DNA from: JBCBST01 sp039819115 | GTDB taxonomy: Bacteria; Bacteroidota; Rhodothermia; Balneolales; Balneolaceae | Direction of reading: 5' to 3' | DNA: 27,897 nt | Assembly (NCBI GenBank): GCA_039819115.1 | Contig: JBCBST010000034.1 | Coordinates: forward strand, 1-27,897 | Shown here: positions 9,227 through 16,256 of the stretch, in pieces | Layout: every line of letters begins with the position of its first letter | Numbering within the stretch: position 1 is the stretch's first letter | Notes under the pieces: model-generated | Told to the model about the DNA's origin: nothing | Databases searched by the model: none | What the model saw: only the letters and a program-made list of their open reading frames with translations | Program-made: the position numbers and the translations under genes

Positions 9227-10717
9227 ATGACCCAACCTTCTAAAGAACGTTTCTCTTCAAAAATAGGGCTTATCCTGAGTGTGCTTGGTATTGCAATAGG
9301 CACTGGTAACATCTGGCGGTTTCCACGCATTGCCGCTCAAAATGGAGGAGAGGAAGGTGCAGGCGCGTTTTTAATTGCCTGGATTATCTTTCTGTTCATC
9401 TGGTCAATCCCGCTCATCATTGCTGAATATGGAATGGGCCGGAACGGTCGGGGTGGAGTAGTTACATCCTTTGTCAGGCTAATCGGAGAAAAGGGGAGTT
9501 GGCTTGGCGGCTTTGTGGGGTTCGTAGCAACCGCTATTATGTTTTACTACAGTGTTGTAGCGGGATGGTGCCTGTATTATTTAATCCAAAGCATCGGAAG
9601 CAGTCTTCCTGCAAATATAGTCGAGGCCAACCAGGTTTGGGATTCCTTTCAAGGCTCGAACTGGCCGGTTGTTACTCATGGGGTAGTCATGGCATTAGGT
9701 GCATTTGTGGTCATAAAAGGCATCAAAACGATTGAACGGGTAAACAAAATCCTTATTCCATCTTTACTTCTGGTCCTTATTGTTTCTTTGATAAAATCCC
9801 TGACCCTTGAAGGTAGTGGTATCGGAGTGAGGTATTTGTTTACTCCGGACTGGTCATCACTCAAAGACCCAAATTTGTGGCTAGAAGCGCTTACGCAGAA
9901 TGCATGGGATACTGGTGCCGCATGGGGATTAATCCTTACCTATGCCGCGTATATGCGGGCTAAAGACAATATTGCGATATCTGCTTTCCAAACCGGAATT
10001 GGGAACAACCTGGTGTCGCTTGTATCAGCTATCATCATTTTTTCTACCGTATTTGGCACGCTGTCACCTTCTATGAGTAACCCTGAGATTTTATCCATTA
10101 TGAAAACATCAGGGCCTGCTTCTACCGGTTTAACCTTTATCTGGATGCCCCAGTTATTTGCAACCATGTCGGGTGGGGGCGTATTTGCGATATTGTTTTT
10201 TGCAGGCCTCACCGTTGCCGCTTTCAGCTCGTTGATCTCAATGATTGAACTGGCTTCTAAAGTGTTTGTAGATACCGGAATGCCCCGTTCGAAAGCAACG
10301 CTGTTTATTTGCCTGGCCGGATTTGCTTTCGGTATTCCCTCGGCGATTAATCTTACCTTTTTTGCCAATCAGGATTTTGTGTGGGGAGTCGGACTTATGG
10401 TATCAGGGGCTTTTATCGCCTATGCAGTGGTACGATTTGGAGCAGCCAGATTTCGCACCCAGTTAGTGAATACCAATGATGACCAACTCAAACTTGGGCG
10501 ATGGTGGGAAATCATCATTAAAGTGGTTGTGCCTATTGAGGTAATTACCCTCTTATCGTGGTGGATGTACCTGAGTGCCACCGAGTATGCTCCTGATACA
10601 TGGTACAATCCCTTCGATCCCTTTTCGGTGGCAACGGTAATTGGCCAGTGGGCATTAGCGATTGTATTGGTGATTCTATTTAGAAAACGGCTGCTGCTTA
10701 AAGAAGTAAAGCATTAG
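9227..10717 (+). CDS. Sodium-dependent transporter, NSS/SNF family
   Basis: A 496-residue LeuT-fold secondary transporter that should import a small amine or amino acid with Na+. Helix 1 carries the family signature LGIAIGTGNIWRFPR (20-34). It aligns with the LeuT sodium-site helix (G20-N21-A22-V23 to N27-F28), with N28 here matching the LeuT Na1 ligand N27. About eleven to twelve hydrophobic segments are visible, and the C-terminus is short and charged (FRKRLLLKEVKH). The start has no clear ribosome site; a TAATAC lies only 5 bases upstream, so a very short leader is possible. The stop overlaps the stop of the convergent PH-domain gene by 4 bases. The substrate is not predictable. A second family member begins at the right edge of the window. 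Confidence 0.9.
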   Translation: MTQPSKERFSSKIGLILSVLGIAIGTGNIWRFPRIAAQNGGEEGAGAFLIAWIIFLFIWSIPLIIAEYGMGRNGRGGVVTSFVRLIGEKGSWLGGFVGFVATAIMFYYSVVAGWCLYYLIQSIGSSLPANIVEANQVWDSFQGSNWPVVTHGVVMALGAFVVIKGIKTIERVNKILIPSLLLVLIVSLIKSLTLEGSGIGVRYLFTPDWSSLKDPNLWLEALTQNAWDTGAAWGLILTYAAYMRAKDNIAISAFQTGIGNNLVSLVSAIIIFSTVFGTLSPSMSNPEILSIMKTSGPASTGLTFIWMPQLFATMSGGGVFAILFFAGLTVAAFSSLISMIELASKVFVDTGMPRSKATLFICLAGFAFGIPSAINLTFFANQDFVWGVGLMVSGAFIAYAVVRFGAARFRTQLVNTNDDQLKLGRWWEIIIKVVVPIEVITLLSWWMYLSATEYAPDTWYNPFDPFSVATVIGQWALAIVLVILFRKRLLLKEVKH

Positions 10718-11271
10718 GCGCTTTCATCAACAACTCGCTGCTCTATACGCTTTAATGAATCTCGTATTTCAGTTAATACTTCAACCAAAGATTCGTTTTG
10801 AACATCTCCGGTATTACCCGAACCAGACGGTGTTGACGTATTATCGGTTACCCGATCACGTTGATCCAAGACCAATTGTCTGAATGCTTCGGCATCAACG
10901 ATACCGATAAGGGATAAGTCGGCTCCATTTTGAACGGAACTCCCTGCGGTCTCAATTTTAAGTATACTCAGACCAAATGCTTTTAACAACGGGCCTTGTC
11001 TGAACGTGAGATCCTGAATCTTATCTAATGGAACGGTTTTCTCCATTTGAAAGAGATTTCCTTTTTTAAACCTCAGAGAACGGGTGGTAAGCTCACATTC
11101 CAGCTTTTTGAAGTACACATTAAGATAAGCTGGTGCAATAACGAGATAGAACGGAAGCAAGAAGATACCAACGACAGTGATCAGGCAGATAAGGAAACCA
11201 TACCAAAATATATAGGTCTTTAGCTTAGGGTTGAATGCAGCTTGTTGTATGATTTGCGCTTTATCGCTCAT
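10714..11271 (-). CDS. PH domain-containing membrane protein (bPH_2/YdbS-like)
   Basis: A 185-residue protein. A hydrophobic hairpin (about 19-52, FWYGFLICLITVVGIFLLPF and onward) is followed by a bacterial PH domain. The key stretches are LTTRSLRFKKGNLF, TVPLDKIQDLTFRQGPLLKAFGL and LKIETAGSS, matching the YdbS-type IPLxxIQDV...GPLxRxFGL pattern. A Ser/Thr/Gly-rich linker (about 140-155) leads to a C-terminal amphipathic helix (EVLTEIRDSLKRIEQRV), perhaps an oligomerisation helix. YdbS-type proteins are inner-membrane proteins of poorly known function. The ATG at 11271 lies only 21 bases after the intrinsic terminator that follows msrB, and I see no good promoter in between. Expression may therefore depend on read-through. 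Confidence 0.82.
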   Translation of the reverse strand: MSDKAQIIQQAAFNPKLKTYIFWYGFLICLITVVGIFLLPFYLVIAPAYLNVYFKKLECELTTRSLRFKKGNLFQMEKTVPLDKIQDLTFRQGPLLKAFGLSILKIETAGSSVQNGADLSLIGIVDAEAFRQLVLDQRDRVTDNTSTPSGSGNTGDVQNESLVEVLTEIRDSLKRIEQRVVDESA

Positions 11272-11292
11272 GGGGAAAATCTCTGTTAGAAT

Positions 11293-11318
11293 AAAAAAAG
11301 CCCTGTTCGGGGGCTTTT
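11293..11318 (-). terminator. Intrinsic terminator after msrB
   Basis: Read on the minus strand, AAAAGCCC (11311-11318) pairs with GGGCTTTT (11296-11303) around a 7-base loop, and the T run continues to 11293. It starts 26 bases after the msrB stop codon. The next minus-strand gene (PH domain) begins only 21 bases beyond, so this element could act as an attenuator. Confidence 0.8.
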
Positions 11319-11344
11319 AAGTATTCAAAATAAAAAACTGTGAA

Positions 11345-11935
11345 TCAACTGTTCGACTTCGCCACCTTGCCATCGCCATTCATGTCTTTCTCTACAAATT
11401 TAAGCGCGGCGGAATTCATACAATACCTTAACCCGGTAGGACGGGGACCATCACTAAAAACGTGCCCAAGATGGCCTCCACAGTTAGAACAAACAATTTC
11501 GGTGCGAACCATAAATAAACTCCGGTCTTCTTCTTCCTTAACAGCCGAGGCTTTAATGGGTTCCCAGAAACTGGGCCAGCCAGAACCACTTTCATATTTG
11601 TGCTGAGAGCTATATAGTTCCTGACCGCATCCAGCGCACACGTAAATACCTTCTCGTTTATTCTTGTTGTATTTATTTCGATAAGGAAACTCTGTTCCCT
11701 TTTTTCGAAGGATGCGGAATTGTTCTGGTGTAAGAATTTCTTTCCACTCCGCTTCCGTTTTTTGAAAAGGAAACTCACCCGGAGGTAGGGTATCCATATC
11801 TGCTACAACTTCGTGTGTATGGTCGGTATGATCGTGATCTGTATGTGGTTCATGAGCCGTATGATTAGTAGAATAAGTAATAGTAAGCCATAGAATAGTA
11901 ACAATAGCAATGCTGAGAGTAATGATGATTTTCAT
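11345..11935 (-). CDS. msrB: Membrane-anchored peptide-methionine (R)-S-oxide reductase, MsrB
   Basis: A 196-residue enzyme that reduces methionine-R-sulfoxide in proteins. I start at the ATG at 11935; two upstream codons with a TTG are possible but less likely. An N-terminal hydrophobic segment (2-22) acts as an anchor or uncleaved signal, placing the enzyme in the periplasm. A His-rich tether (about 25-41) has seven His interspersed with Asp/Glu/Thr. The catalytic domain shows the structural zinc Cys pairs C100/C103 and C149/C152, the GSGWPSFWEP core and the active-site Cys C172 (RYCMNSAALKF). These five are the only Cys, so no classical resolving Cys is present. The tail DMNGDGKV resembles part of a calcium-binding EF-hand loop. 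It is followed by a clear terminator. Confidence 0.93.
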   Translation of the reverse strand: MKIIITLSIAIVTILWLTITYSTNHTAHEPHTDHDHTDHTHEVVADMDTLPPGEFPFQKTEAEWKEILTPEQFRILRKKGTEFPYRNKYNKNKREGIYVCAGCGQELYSSQHKYESGSGWPSFWEPIKASAVKEEEDRSLFMVRTEIVCSNCGGHLGHVFSDGPRPTGLRYCMNSAALKFVEKDMNGDGKVAKSNS

Positions 11936-11988
11936 AAACAAAGAATGATTTCTAATGCCCGGTTAACTGATGAACCCCGTATTTAGTA

Positions 11989-13344
11989 TCAGTAATTCCA
12001 GTTTTCATCATCCATCAGAGGAAGATTCTTTTGTTTAAACAACCGGGTGCCTAGTGTAAAGCCTACCCAAAAGCGGTATTGTCGTCCATTTCGGGTAGGA
12101 GACCATAAACTATACCAGGTATAATCATTGGCTGCATCTACCCTGGATACAAGGGCGTTAAGCGTAGGCCCTGCGTACACCGACCAATAGTCCCCAAACC
12201 GTTTACCTACCATATATCGGTACGAAAACAACAGGTTTGTTGTACGATCCCAATCACCTTCAAAATGATGAAGTATGGAAAACTCCTGATTAACGAATAG
12301 AGAATTACTCTTAATCTTCTCGAATGAATCCTGGATATTCTTCTCAACACCAACGGCTAAGCCAAATCGATATACATCCCGATCTAATGAAGAGTTTGTA
12401 CCAAATATCAGTGAGTTGTACACTCTGTGTGTACCGGTTGTGAGCGAAAAATCATTAAAACCCGCATCCGAGTAACGGGTACCTACATTGTAACGACCAT
12501 TCCCGTACAGGTTTAAAAAGGCAATGGGTGCACCATTAAATTCTTTCGCAATATTTATAAATGCGATCTGAAGACCTTCTGCCTTTTCCGTTATGTTGGC
12601 CCCCATGGCAAACTGAAGGCCCTCCGCTTCACGACTTATATTTGCTAAACCGGCCGCCGCAAGTCCTTCGAACGATGGGGAAAGATTGAACACACCGGCT
12701 GCATATAATCCGCTAACATGCCCCTCTGAAATATTGGCTATTCCTGCTGCTGCTAATCCTTCCGAATACCCTTTATTGATATTGAACCCTCCGGAAGCAC
12801 GTAGTCCGGTAACCTGCCCACCGGAATAATTGAGAAAACCAGAAGCTTGTAACCCTTCCGTATACGAGCTGGAATAATTTCCAAGGAGAGCAGCCTGCAG
12901 TCCGGTCATGGATTGACCCGAAATATTGAACCCGCCGGCAATTAGCATACCCTCCATGTTTCCCTTATTGAAATTGCTTAAACCTGCAATCTGGAAACCG
13001 GAAACATCATCATCGGTATAGTTCAATAGACCTGCGATACCCATCCCGTTATAATCATCATGAGTGATGTTGGCTAAACCAGCAAGCTGAACCCCATTTA
13101 CATCATATTTCGTCCGGTTTACCAGAACACCTACTTCCCAGCCTTCCAGACCACCATGATATCCATAAAGCAGATTGATAGAGCGTTTAGCTGTATAATT
13201 CAGACTTTTGGTGCCGTTCGTGCCTATGGGCTGAAATAGAGTTACCCTCCACTTACGGTATAAAAGGTCATTATCGTATTGTTGTGCAGAAAGAGCTGAA
13301 GAGAAGAGAGCAAGTAGTAAGCTCGATAAAAGTACGTAGCGCAT
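11989..13344 (-). CDS. Surface repeat protein with about 13 tandem 16-residue repeats (LA_2272-like)
   Basis: A 451-residue exported protein. The signal peptide is MRYVLLSSLLLALFSSALSA. From about residue 68 to 275 the chain is a run of 16-residue units, shortening to 15 and 14 near the end. The consensus is G-(L/F/M)-x-x-A-G-(L/x)-x-N-x-(S/T)-x5, for example GVQLAGLANITHDDYN, GFQIAGLSNFNKGNME and GLQASGFLNYSGGQVT. A C-terminal region of about 170 residues is strand-rich and aromatic (TNLLFSYRYMVG, SVYAGPTLNALV, FWVGFTLGTRLF), suggesting beta-barrel or surface-associated strands. I recall this repeat as the LA_2272-type surface repeat seen in Leptospira and Bacteroidota; no function is established that I know. 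The regular period suggests a beta-solenoid. It stands alone between msrB and the cyclophilin gene. Confidence 0.8.
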   Translation of the reverse strand: MRYVLLSSLLLALFSSALSAQQYDNDLLYRKWRVTLFQPIGTNGTKSLNYTAKRSINLLYGYHGGLEGWEVGVLVNRTKYDVNGVQLAGLANITHDDYNGMGIAGLLNYTDDDVSGFQIAGLSNFNKGNMEGMLIAGGFNISGQSMTGLQAALLGNYSSSYTEGLQASGFLNYSGGQVTGLRASGGFNINKGYSEGLAAAGIANISEGHVSGLYAAGVFNLSPSFEGLAAAGLANISREAEGLQFAMGANITEKAEGLQIAFINIAKEFNGAPIAFLNLYGNGRYNVGTRYSDAGFNDFSLTTGTHRVYNSLIFGTNSSLDRDVYRFGLAVGVEKNIQDSFEKIKSNSLFVNQEFSILHHFEGDWDRTTNLLFSYRYMVGKRFGDYWSVYAGPTLNALVSRVDAANDYTWYSLWSPTRNGRQYRFWVGFTLGTRLFKQKNLPLMDDENWNY

Positions 13345-13404
13345 AGTTATAAGTAGTTATGAACCCGCGCTACGCAATTCGGATACGAGGGTTTCCCTCA
13401 GGAA

Positions 13405-13923
13405 TTAATTTTTAGTTGGAAAATGATCGTCAAGAACCTCATTCCACATGCTTACCTCGTTTACGGAAGCGAGGAGCGCTGTAGCATCTCCGGAAATGGT
13501 AATGGACTCGATACGATCACCTTGGGTTATTGTGTTAACAACGTCCTGATCTGAGGATGAGCTTACCTCGCCAAAAACGGTATGCTTGCCATCTAACCAA
13601 GGGGTCTCTATATGGGTGATAAAGAATTGACTTCCATTGGTTCCCGGTCCGGCATTAGCCATAGACAACTTTCCAGGGGAGTCGTGCCTCAGAGAAGGAT
13701 CAAATTCATCCTCAAATTGGTAACCTGGTCCGCCGCGGCCATCGCCAAAAGGGCATCCACCCTGAATCATGAAATCAGCAATTACCCGATGAAAGCTAAG
13801 TCCGTTATAATATCCGCGCTGGGCAAGATTCACGAAATTGCCTACGGTCTTGGGTGTTTTTTCGTCAAAAAGGGTAAGGTTGATGTCGCCTTTATTGGTC
13901 GTAATAGTTGCAGTAATTGACAT
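13405..13923 (-). CDS. Peptidyl-prolyl cis-trans isomerase, cyclophilin type
   Basis: A 172-residue single-domain cyclophilin that speeds proline isomerisation during protein folding. I start at the ATG at 13923, because the only upstream extension uses a TTG and adds 11 residues not expected in the family. There is no signal peptide, so it should be cytoplasmic. The active-site motifs are intact: FHRVIADFMIQGG (44-56, catalytic R46, F51, Q54), NGSQFFITH (97-104) and the WLDGKHTVFGEV stretch (109-120, with the cyclosporin-site Trp W109). The domain is of minimal cyclophilin length. It is probably transcribed alone; no clear promoter is visible. Confidence 0.93.
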   Translation of the reverse strand: MSITATITTNKGDINLTLFDEKTPKTVGNFVNLAQRGYYNGLSFHRVIADFMIQGGCPFGDGRGGPGYQFEDEFDPSLRHDSPGKLSMANAGPGTNGSQFFITHIETPWLDGKHTVFGEVSSSSDQDVVNTITQGDRIESITISGDATALLASVNEVSMWNEVLDDHFPTKN

Positions 13924-14028
13924 ATGTTTTAAGAACTCGTTCTGATGATTGAACAAAACAAAAAGAATGCCCTTTGCTTTGAATATAGAAACGAATAGTA
14001 CGCAATATTAAGGATAAAAGGCTCTCTT

Positions 14029-14358
14029 CTATGACGGCTGGGATTCTCTGGATTTATATACCGAGATCGTTGAAAGAACCCAAATGAGAACCCAGACACC
14101 GGCCAGATACCTTTGCTCAAAAAGCAAAAGAGTAATAATAGTGGCCCCATATAACAGGTGATACACCCAACCTGGCACATCCGGAGTGTTTACTTTTTTA
14201 AATAAAGAAGGGGAGAGTAAAGCCACTACCTTGCCGGAAAGCAATAAACCGGTATAAATCCAGATCGCAATAAAAAGCCCATCAAGATTGAAAAAACCGG
14301 ATACCCCAATCAATATTAAGACGGCAATATCCAGTCCGGAAGCTTTTAAAAGACGCAT
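14029..14358 (-). CDS. Small integral membrane protein, 109 aa, coupled to cold-shock gene
   Basis: I do not recognise this family. The protein is almost entirely membrane-embedded, with about four hydrophobic segments (around 8-24, 27-50, 65-80 and 83-101), separated by a short polar loop (SLFKKVNTPDVPGW) and ending in a polar tail (YKSRESQPS). Its ATG (14356-14358) shares one base with the stop codon of the upstream cold-shock gene, in a TGATG arrangement that normally means translational coupling. It should therefore be made together with the cold-shock protein. Function is unknown; a membrane role during cold or growth transitions would be speculation. Confidence 0.72.
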   Translation of the reverse strand: MRLLKASGLDIAVLILIGVSGFFNLDGLFIAIWIYTGLLLSGKVVALLSPSLFKKVNTPDVPGWVYHLLYGATIITLLLFEQRYLAGVWVLIWVLSTISVYKSRESQPS

Positions 14359-14594
14359 CAATCGGCAAAAACCTCAGAATGACGGCTCAGAGCGGTAACC
14401 TCTTTAGCGTGCAACCCTTTGTCGCCTTGTTCGAGTTTAAACTCAACCTCCTCACCCCTGAGAAGTTTACGAAACCCATCCGATTGGATTTCAGAATAAT
14501 GTACAAAAGCATCTTCCCCGGTTTCCGTACTTATGAATCCATAGCCTTTAGCATTATGGAACCACTTTACGGTACCTTTGTTTTTATTTTCCAT
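14358..14594 (-). CDS. Cold-shock domain protein (CspA family)
   Basis: A 78-residue single cold-shock domain that binds single-stranded RNA or DNA as an RNA chaperone. I start at the ATG at 14594: GTVKWF follows at once as in other Csp proteins, and the longer TTG-started frame adds an unlikely 18 residues. Both nucleic-acid-binding motifs are there: RNP1 KGYGFI (16-21) and RNP2 AFVHYS (29-34), plus the W11 and F20 stacking positions. The C-terminus is slightly longer than CspA and acidic (SEVFAD). A strong promoter lies just upstream (14631-14659), giving a leader of only about 30 bases, short compared with the long cspA leader of E. coli. It is coupled to the membrane protein downstream. 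Confidence 0.93.
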   Translation of the reverse strand: MENKNKGTVKWFHNAKGYGFISTETGEDAFVHYSEIQSDGFRKLLRGEEVEFKLEQGDKGLHAKEVTALSRHSEVFAD

Positions 14595-14630
14595 GACCCC
14601 AACAAAGTTAGTTTTTGTTATCCACCCCCG

Positions 14631-14659
14631 AAAATATATGCTGCCCAATAACTTGTCAA
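14631..14659 (-). promoter_or_regulatory. Promoter of the cold-shock operon
   Basis: On the minus strand a perfect TTGACA (14654-14659) is followed after exactly 17 bases by TATTTT (14631-14636). This is the best housekeeping-type promoter in the window. The predicted transcript start is about 30 bases before the cold-shock ATG. The -35 box lies in the spacer of an 8-bp inverted repeat (14644-14670). Confidence 0.7.
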
Positions 14660-14670
14660 ATTTTATTGGG
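14644..14670 (-). repeat. Inverted repeat around the -35 box of the cold-shock promoter
   Basis: CCCAATAA (14644-14651) and TTATTGGG (14663-14670) are perfect 8-bp arms separated by 11 bases. The spacer holds the TTGACA -35 box. No T tract follows on either strand, so it is not an intrinsic terminator for the gene ending at 14682. An operator or structured element is a fair guess. Confidence 0.55.
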
Positions 14671-14681
14671 ACCCATAACTC

Positions 14682-15263
14682 TTAATCATGTATTTTTTTT
14701 ACCCACAATATAAGATTCGAATAATCCTTTCGGGCTGCGCTTATCTCTGAGGAGTTCCATTGTAAGCCATTTTCTTGATCAACATCGACAATGTATGCTT
14801 CAATGTTCATTGCCTGTCCCTCCCTCAGATGCTTAATCTTTTGGTCTATATCATTATTTGAAGGAATGAAATGAAAAAGCAAGGTCTGTTTTCTGATACG
14901 TTCTATGGGAATAGGGGGACGTGTGATATTGATATCGTAGGTTCGGTCATCAGCTTCGAAGTACAGGAAGTTCAGATTCCGTTCATCAGACATTTCGCCC
15001 CAGCCAATTAATACATCAACAGGTGCCAATGAGACGTATTCGTCGAAGTAATAGCGTCTTTTTTTTAGAACCCTGAATTTACCTTTAATTTCAGCCTTTG
15101 GTTTTAGGATATATTCTCCAAACTCAATGGGATCAGGCTTGAACAGAATAGTGACTTCCGGACGTTTGGGAGCCACTTCACCAGGACCATGGGTGACCGG
15201 CCACCACATGTACGCGAAATAACAGACTAAACAAGTAACACAAATCAAAAAATATTTAAGCAC
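14682..15263 (-). CDS. Membrane-anchored protein of an uncharacterised family, 193 aa
   Basis: A single N-terminal hydrophobic segment (about 2-20) is followed by a soluble domain that should face the periplasm. The pattern GPGEVAPKRPEV, YYFDEYVSLAPVDVLIGWGEMSD, RPPIPIERI, LLFHFIPSN, GQAMNIEAYIVDV and LQWNSSEI matches an uncharacterised family I recall from Proteobacteria. Its members show GPG-x-x-AP, L-x-PVDLALGWG-x-MSD, PIPR, HLIPA and W-x-SS in the same order. I know no function for it. The start is taken as GTG at 15263; no ribosome site helps, and an in-frame TTG at codon 6 is an alternative. It lies downstream of another exported protein (79-base gap). Confidence 0.72.
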   Translation of the reverse strand: MLKYFLICVTCLVCYFAYMWWPVTHGPGEVAPKRPEVTILFKPDPIEFGEYILKPKAEIKGKFRVLKKRRYYFDEYVSLAPVDVLIGWGEMSDERNLNFLYFEADDRTYDINITRPPIPIERIRKQTLLFHFIPSNNDIDQKIKHLREGQAMNIEAYIVDVDQENGLQWNSSEISAARKDYSNLILWVKKIHD

Positions 15264-15341
15264 GATAGAACCACTTACACTGCTTTATATAACAGGAGTA
15301 AAAAATAGAAAGGTGTTACAAGTATCGGCTTAAATCGCCGT

Positions 15342-15830
15342 CTACTTTAGCTCATTGAACGTGCTGATGAGAATCTGGAGGTCGTTAGCCAGGAATTGAT
15401 CGATAGCCAGTGTACCGTCGATGAGCAGAATATCTTCAAAACCAAGGTGATGTTTGCTTGTATACTGAAAGATGAGATGTCCATCAACGATCTCAACGTT
15501 TTTGATATCCTGTATCGAGTACTCAATCCGGTTGCTTTCAAGTACAATGGGATCTCCTAAAATGAATAACCCGTCTGAATCAAAAAAATAATCCTCTTCA
15601 ATGCTATAGCTATCAACAAGTGATTGATTCAGATGTTCCCTGATTTCGTTTGGAAACTCAAGGTATAAGTGTGTTTGAGTAAGTCCGAATTTTAGAAGAG
15701 AAGAAGGATCGGTAATTTCAACAATGGGTTTATTATCCGATTCCGTAGTTTCACCAGCGTTTACAGCAGAAACGGTAAACAAAAGAAGAGATAAAACCGT
15801 AAGGATTTTTGTTGGAACCCCTTTTTTCAT
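15342..15830 (-). CDS. Exported hypothetical protein, 162 aa
   Basis: I do not recognise this protein. A signal peptide (about 1-25, ending AVNAG) indicates export to the periplasm. There is no Cys near the cleavage site, so it is not a lipoprotein. The mature part is acidic with alternating polar and hydrophobic residues, as in a small beta-rich domain (IEYSIQDIKNVEIVDGHLIF and so on). The segment YSIQDIKNVEIV is reminiscent of PH-like 'IQDIxxV' strands, but the resemblance is short. It starts 84 bases from the divergent DUF2752 gene and may share a transcript with the 193-aa protein downstream. Confidence 0.65.
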   Translation of the reverse strand: MKKGVPTKILTVLSLLLFTVSAVNAGETTESDNKPIVEITDPSSLLKFGLTQTHLYLEFPNEIREHLNQSLVDSYSIEEDYFFDSDGLFILGDPIVLESNRIEYSIQDIKNVEIVDGHLIFQYTSKHHLGFEDILLIDGTLAIDQFLANDLQILISTFNELK

Positions 15831-15914
15831 GGTTTAACAAGTTAATTCGAAATCTTGAATGGTGCAATTAATGAATGCGTGTAGCATGCAACCCTTTTCG
15901 TATTATTTAACAAA

Positions 15915-16256
15915 ATGTTATATCTGACTAAAAAAAAATTATTCAAGACCTTAAAAAAAAGAAAACCACATGTGGAGTGGGTAACCTTTTCAGGTGCGTT
16001 GGTAGCATTTGCTTTTATGAATCCAGACGTTCAATCCACATCTTTTTGTTTTTTTGATTGGATCGGATTTCCCTTTTGTCCGGGAGAGGGTCTGGGACAT
16101 TCCATAGCTTTTTTGCTGGATGGCCATATTACGGAGTCGTTTGAAGCGCATCTTCTGGGACCTTTTGCCGTAGGTGTGCTCAGCGCCAGAATTATCTATC
16201 TTTGGCAGAGTTTATGGAAGAATCACAATCAACAAATGGAGATCACACATGGCTGA
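15915..16256 (+). CDS. DUF2752 membrane protein
   Basis: A 113-residue inner-membrane protein with two predicted helices (about 25-38 and 81-100). Between them lies the DUF2752 core: C45 in SFCFFDWIGFPFCPGEGLGHS, then the amphipathic LDGHITESFEAHLLGP. The usual family motif is C-P-G-C-G; here the second Cys is Glu (C55-P-G-E58-G), a variant I recall from Bacteroidota. The family's function is unknown. Its end overlaps the start of the TM2-domain gene by 8 bases, so the two are translationally coupled. A TATTAT at 15901-15906 lies close to the ATG, without a convincing -35 box. Confidence 0.8.
   Translation: MLYLTKKKLFKTLKKRKPHVEWVTFSGALVAFAFMNPDVQSTSFCFFDWIGFPFCPGEGLGHSIAFLLDGHITESFEAHLLGPFAVGVLSARIIYLWQSLWKNHNQQMEITHG

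Noticed and set aside
9940..10368. A 142-codon open frame on the minus strand opposite the sodium symporter.
   Set aside because: It lies entirely antisense to a clear transporter gene, has no recognisable domain and is biased as expected of a shadow frame.
12500..13145. The regular near-48-base period as a CRISPR array or satellite DNA.
   Set aside because: The period is that of 16-codon protein repeats; the bases vary between units, and there are no identical repeats with unique spacers.
13387..13399. GAGGG-TTT-CCCTC hairpin between the repeat-protein gene and the cyclophilin gene.
   Set aside because: The stem is only 5 bp. No T tract follows directly on the minus strand, where both genes lie, and on the plus strand there is no gene to terminate.
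14595..14648. Longer N-terminus for the cold-shock protein from a TTG at 14648.
   Set aside because: It would start upstream of the predicted transcript start and add residues foreign to the Csp family.
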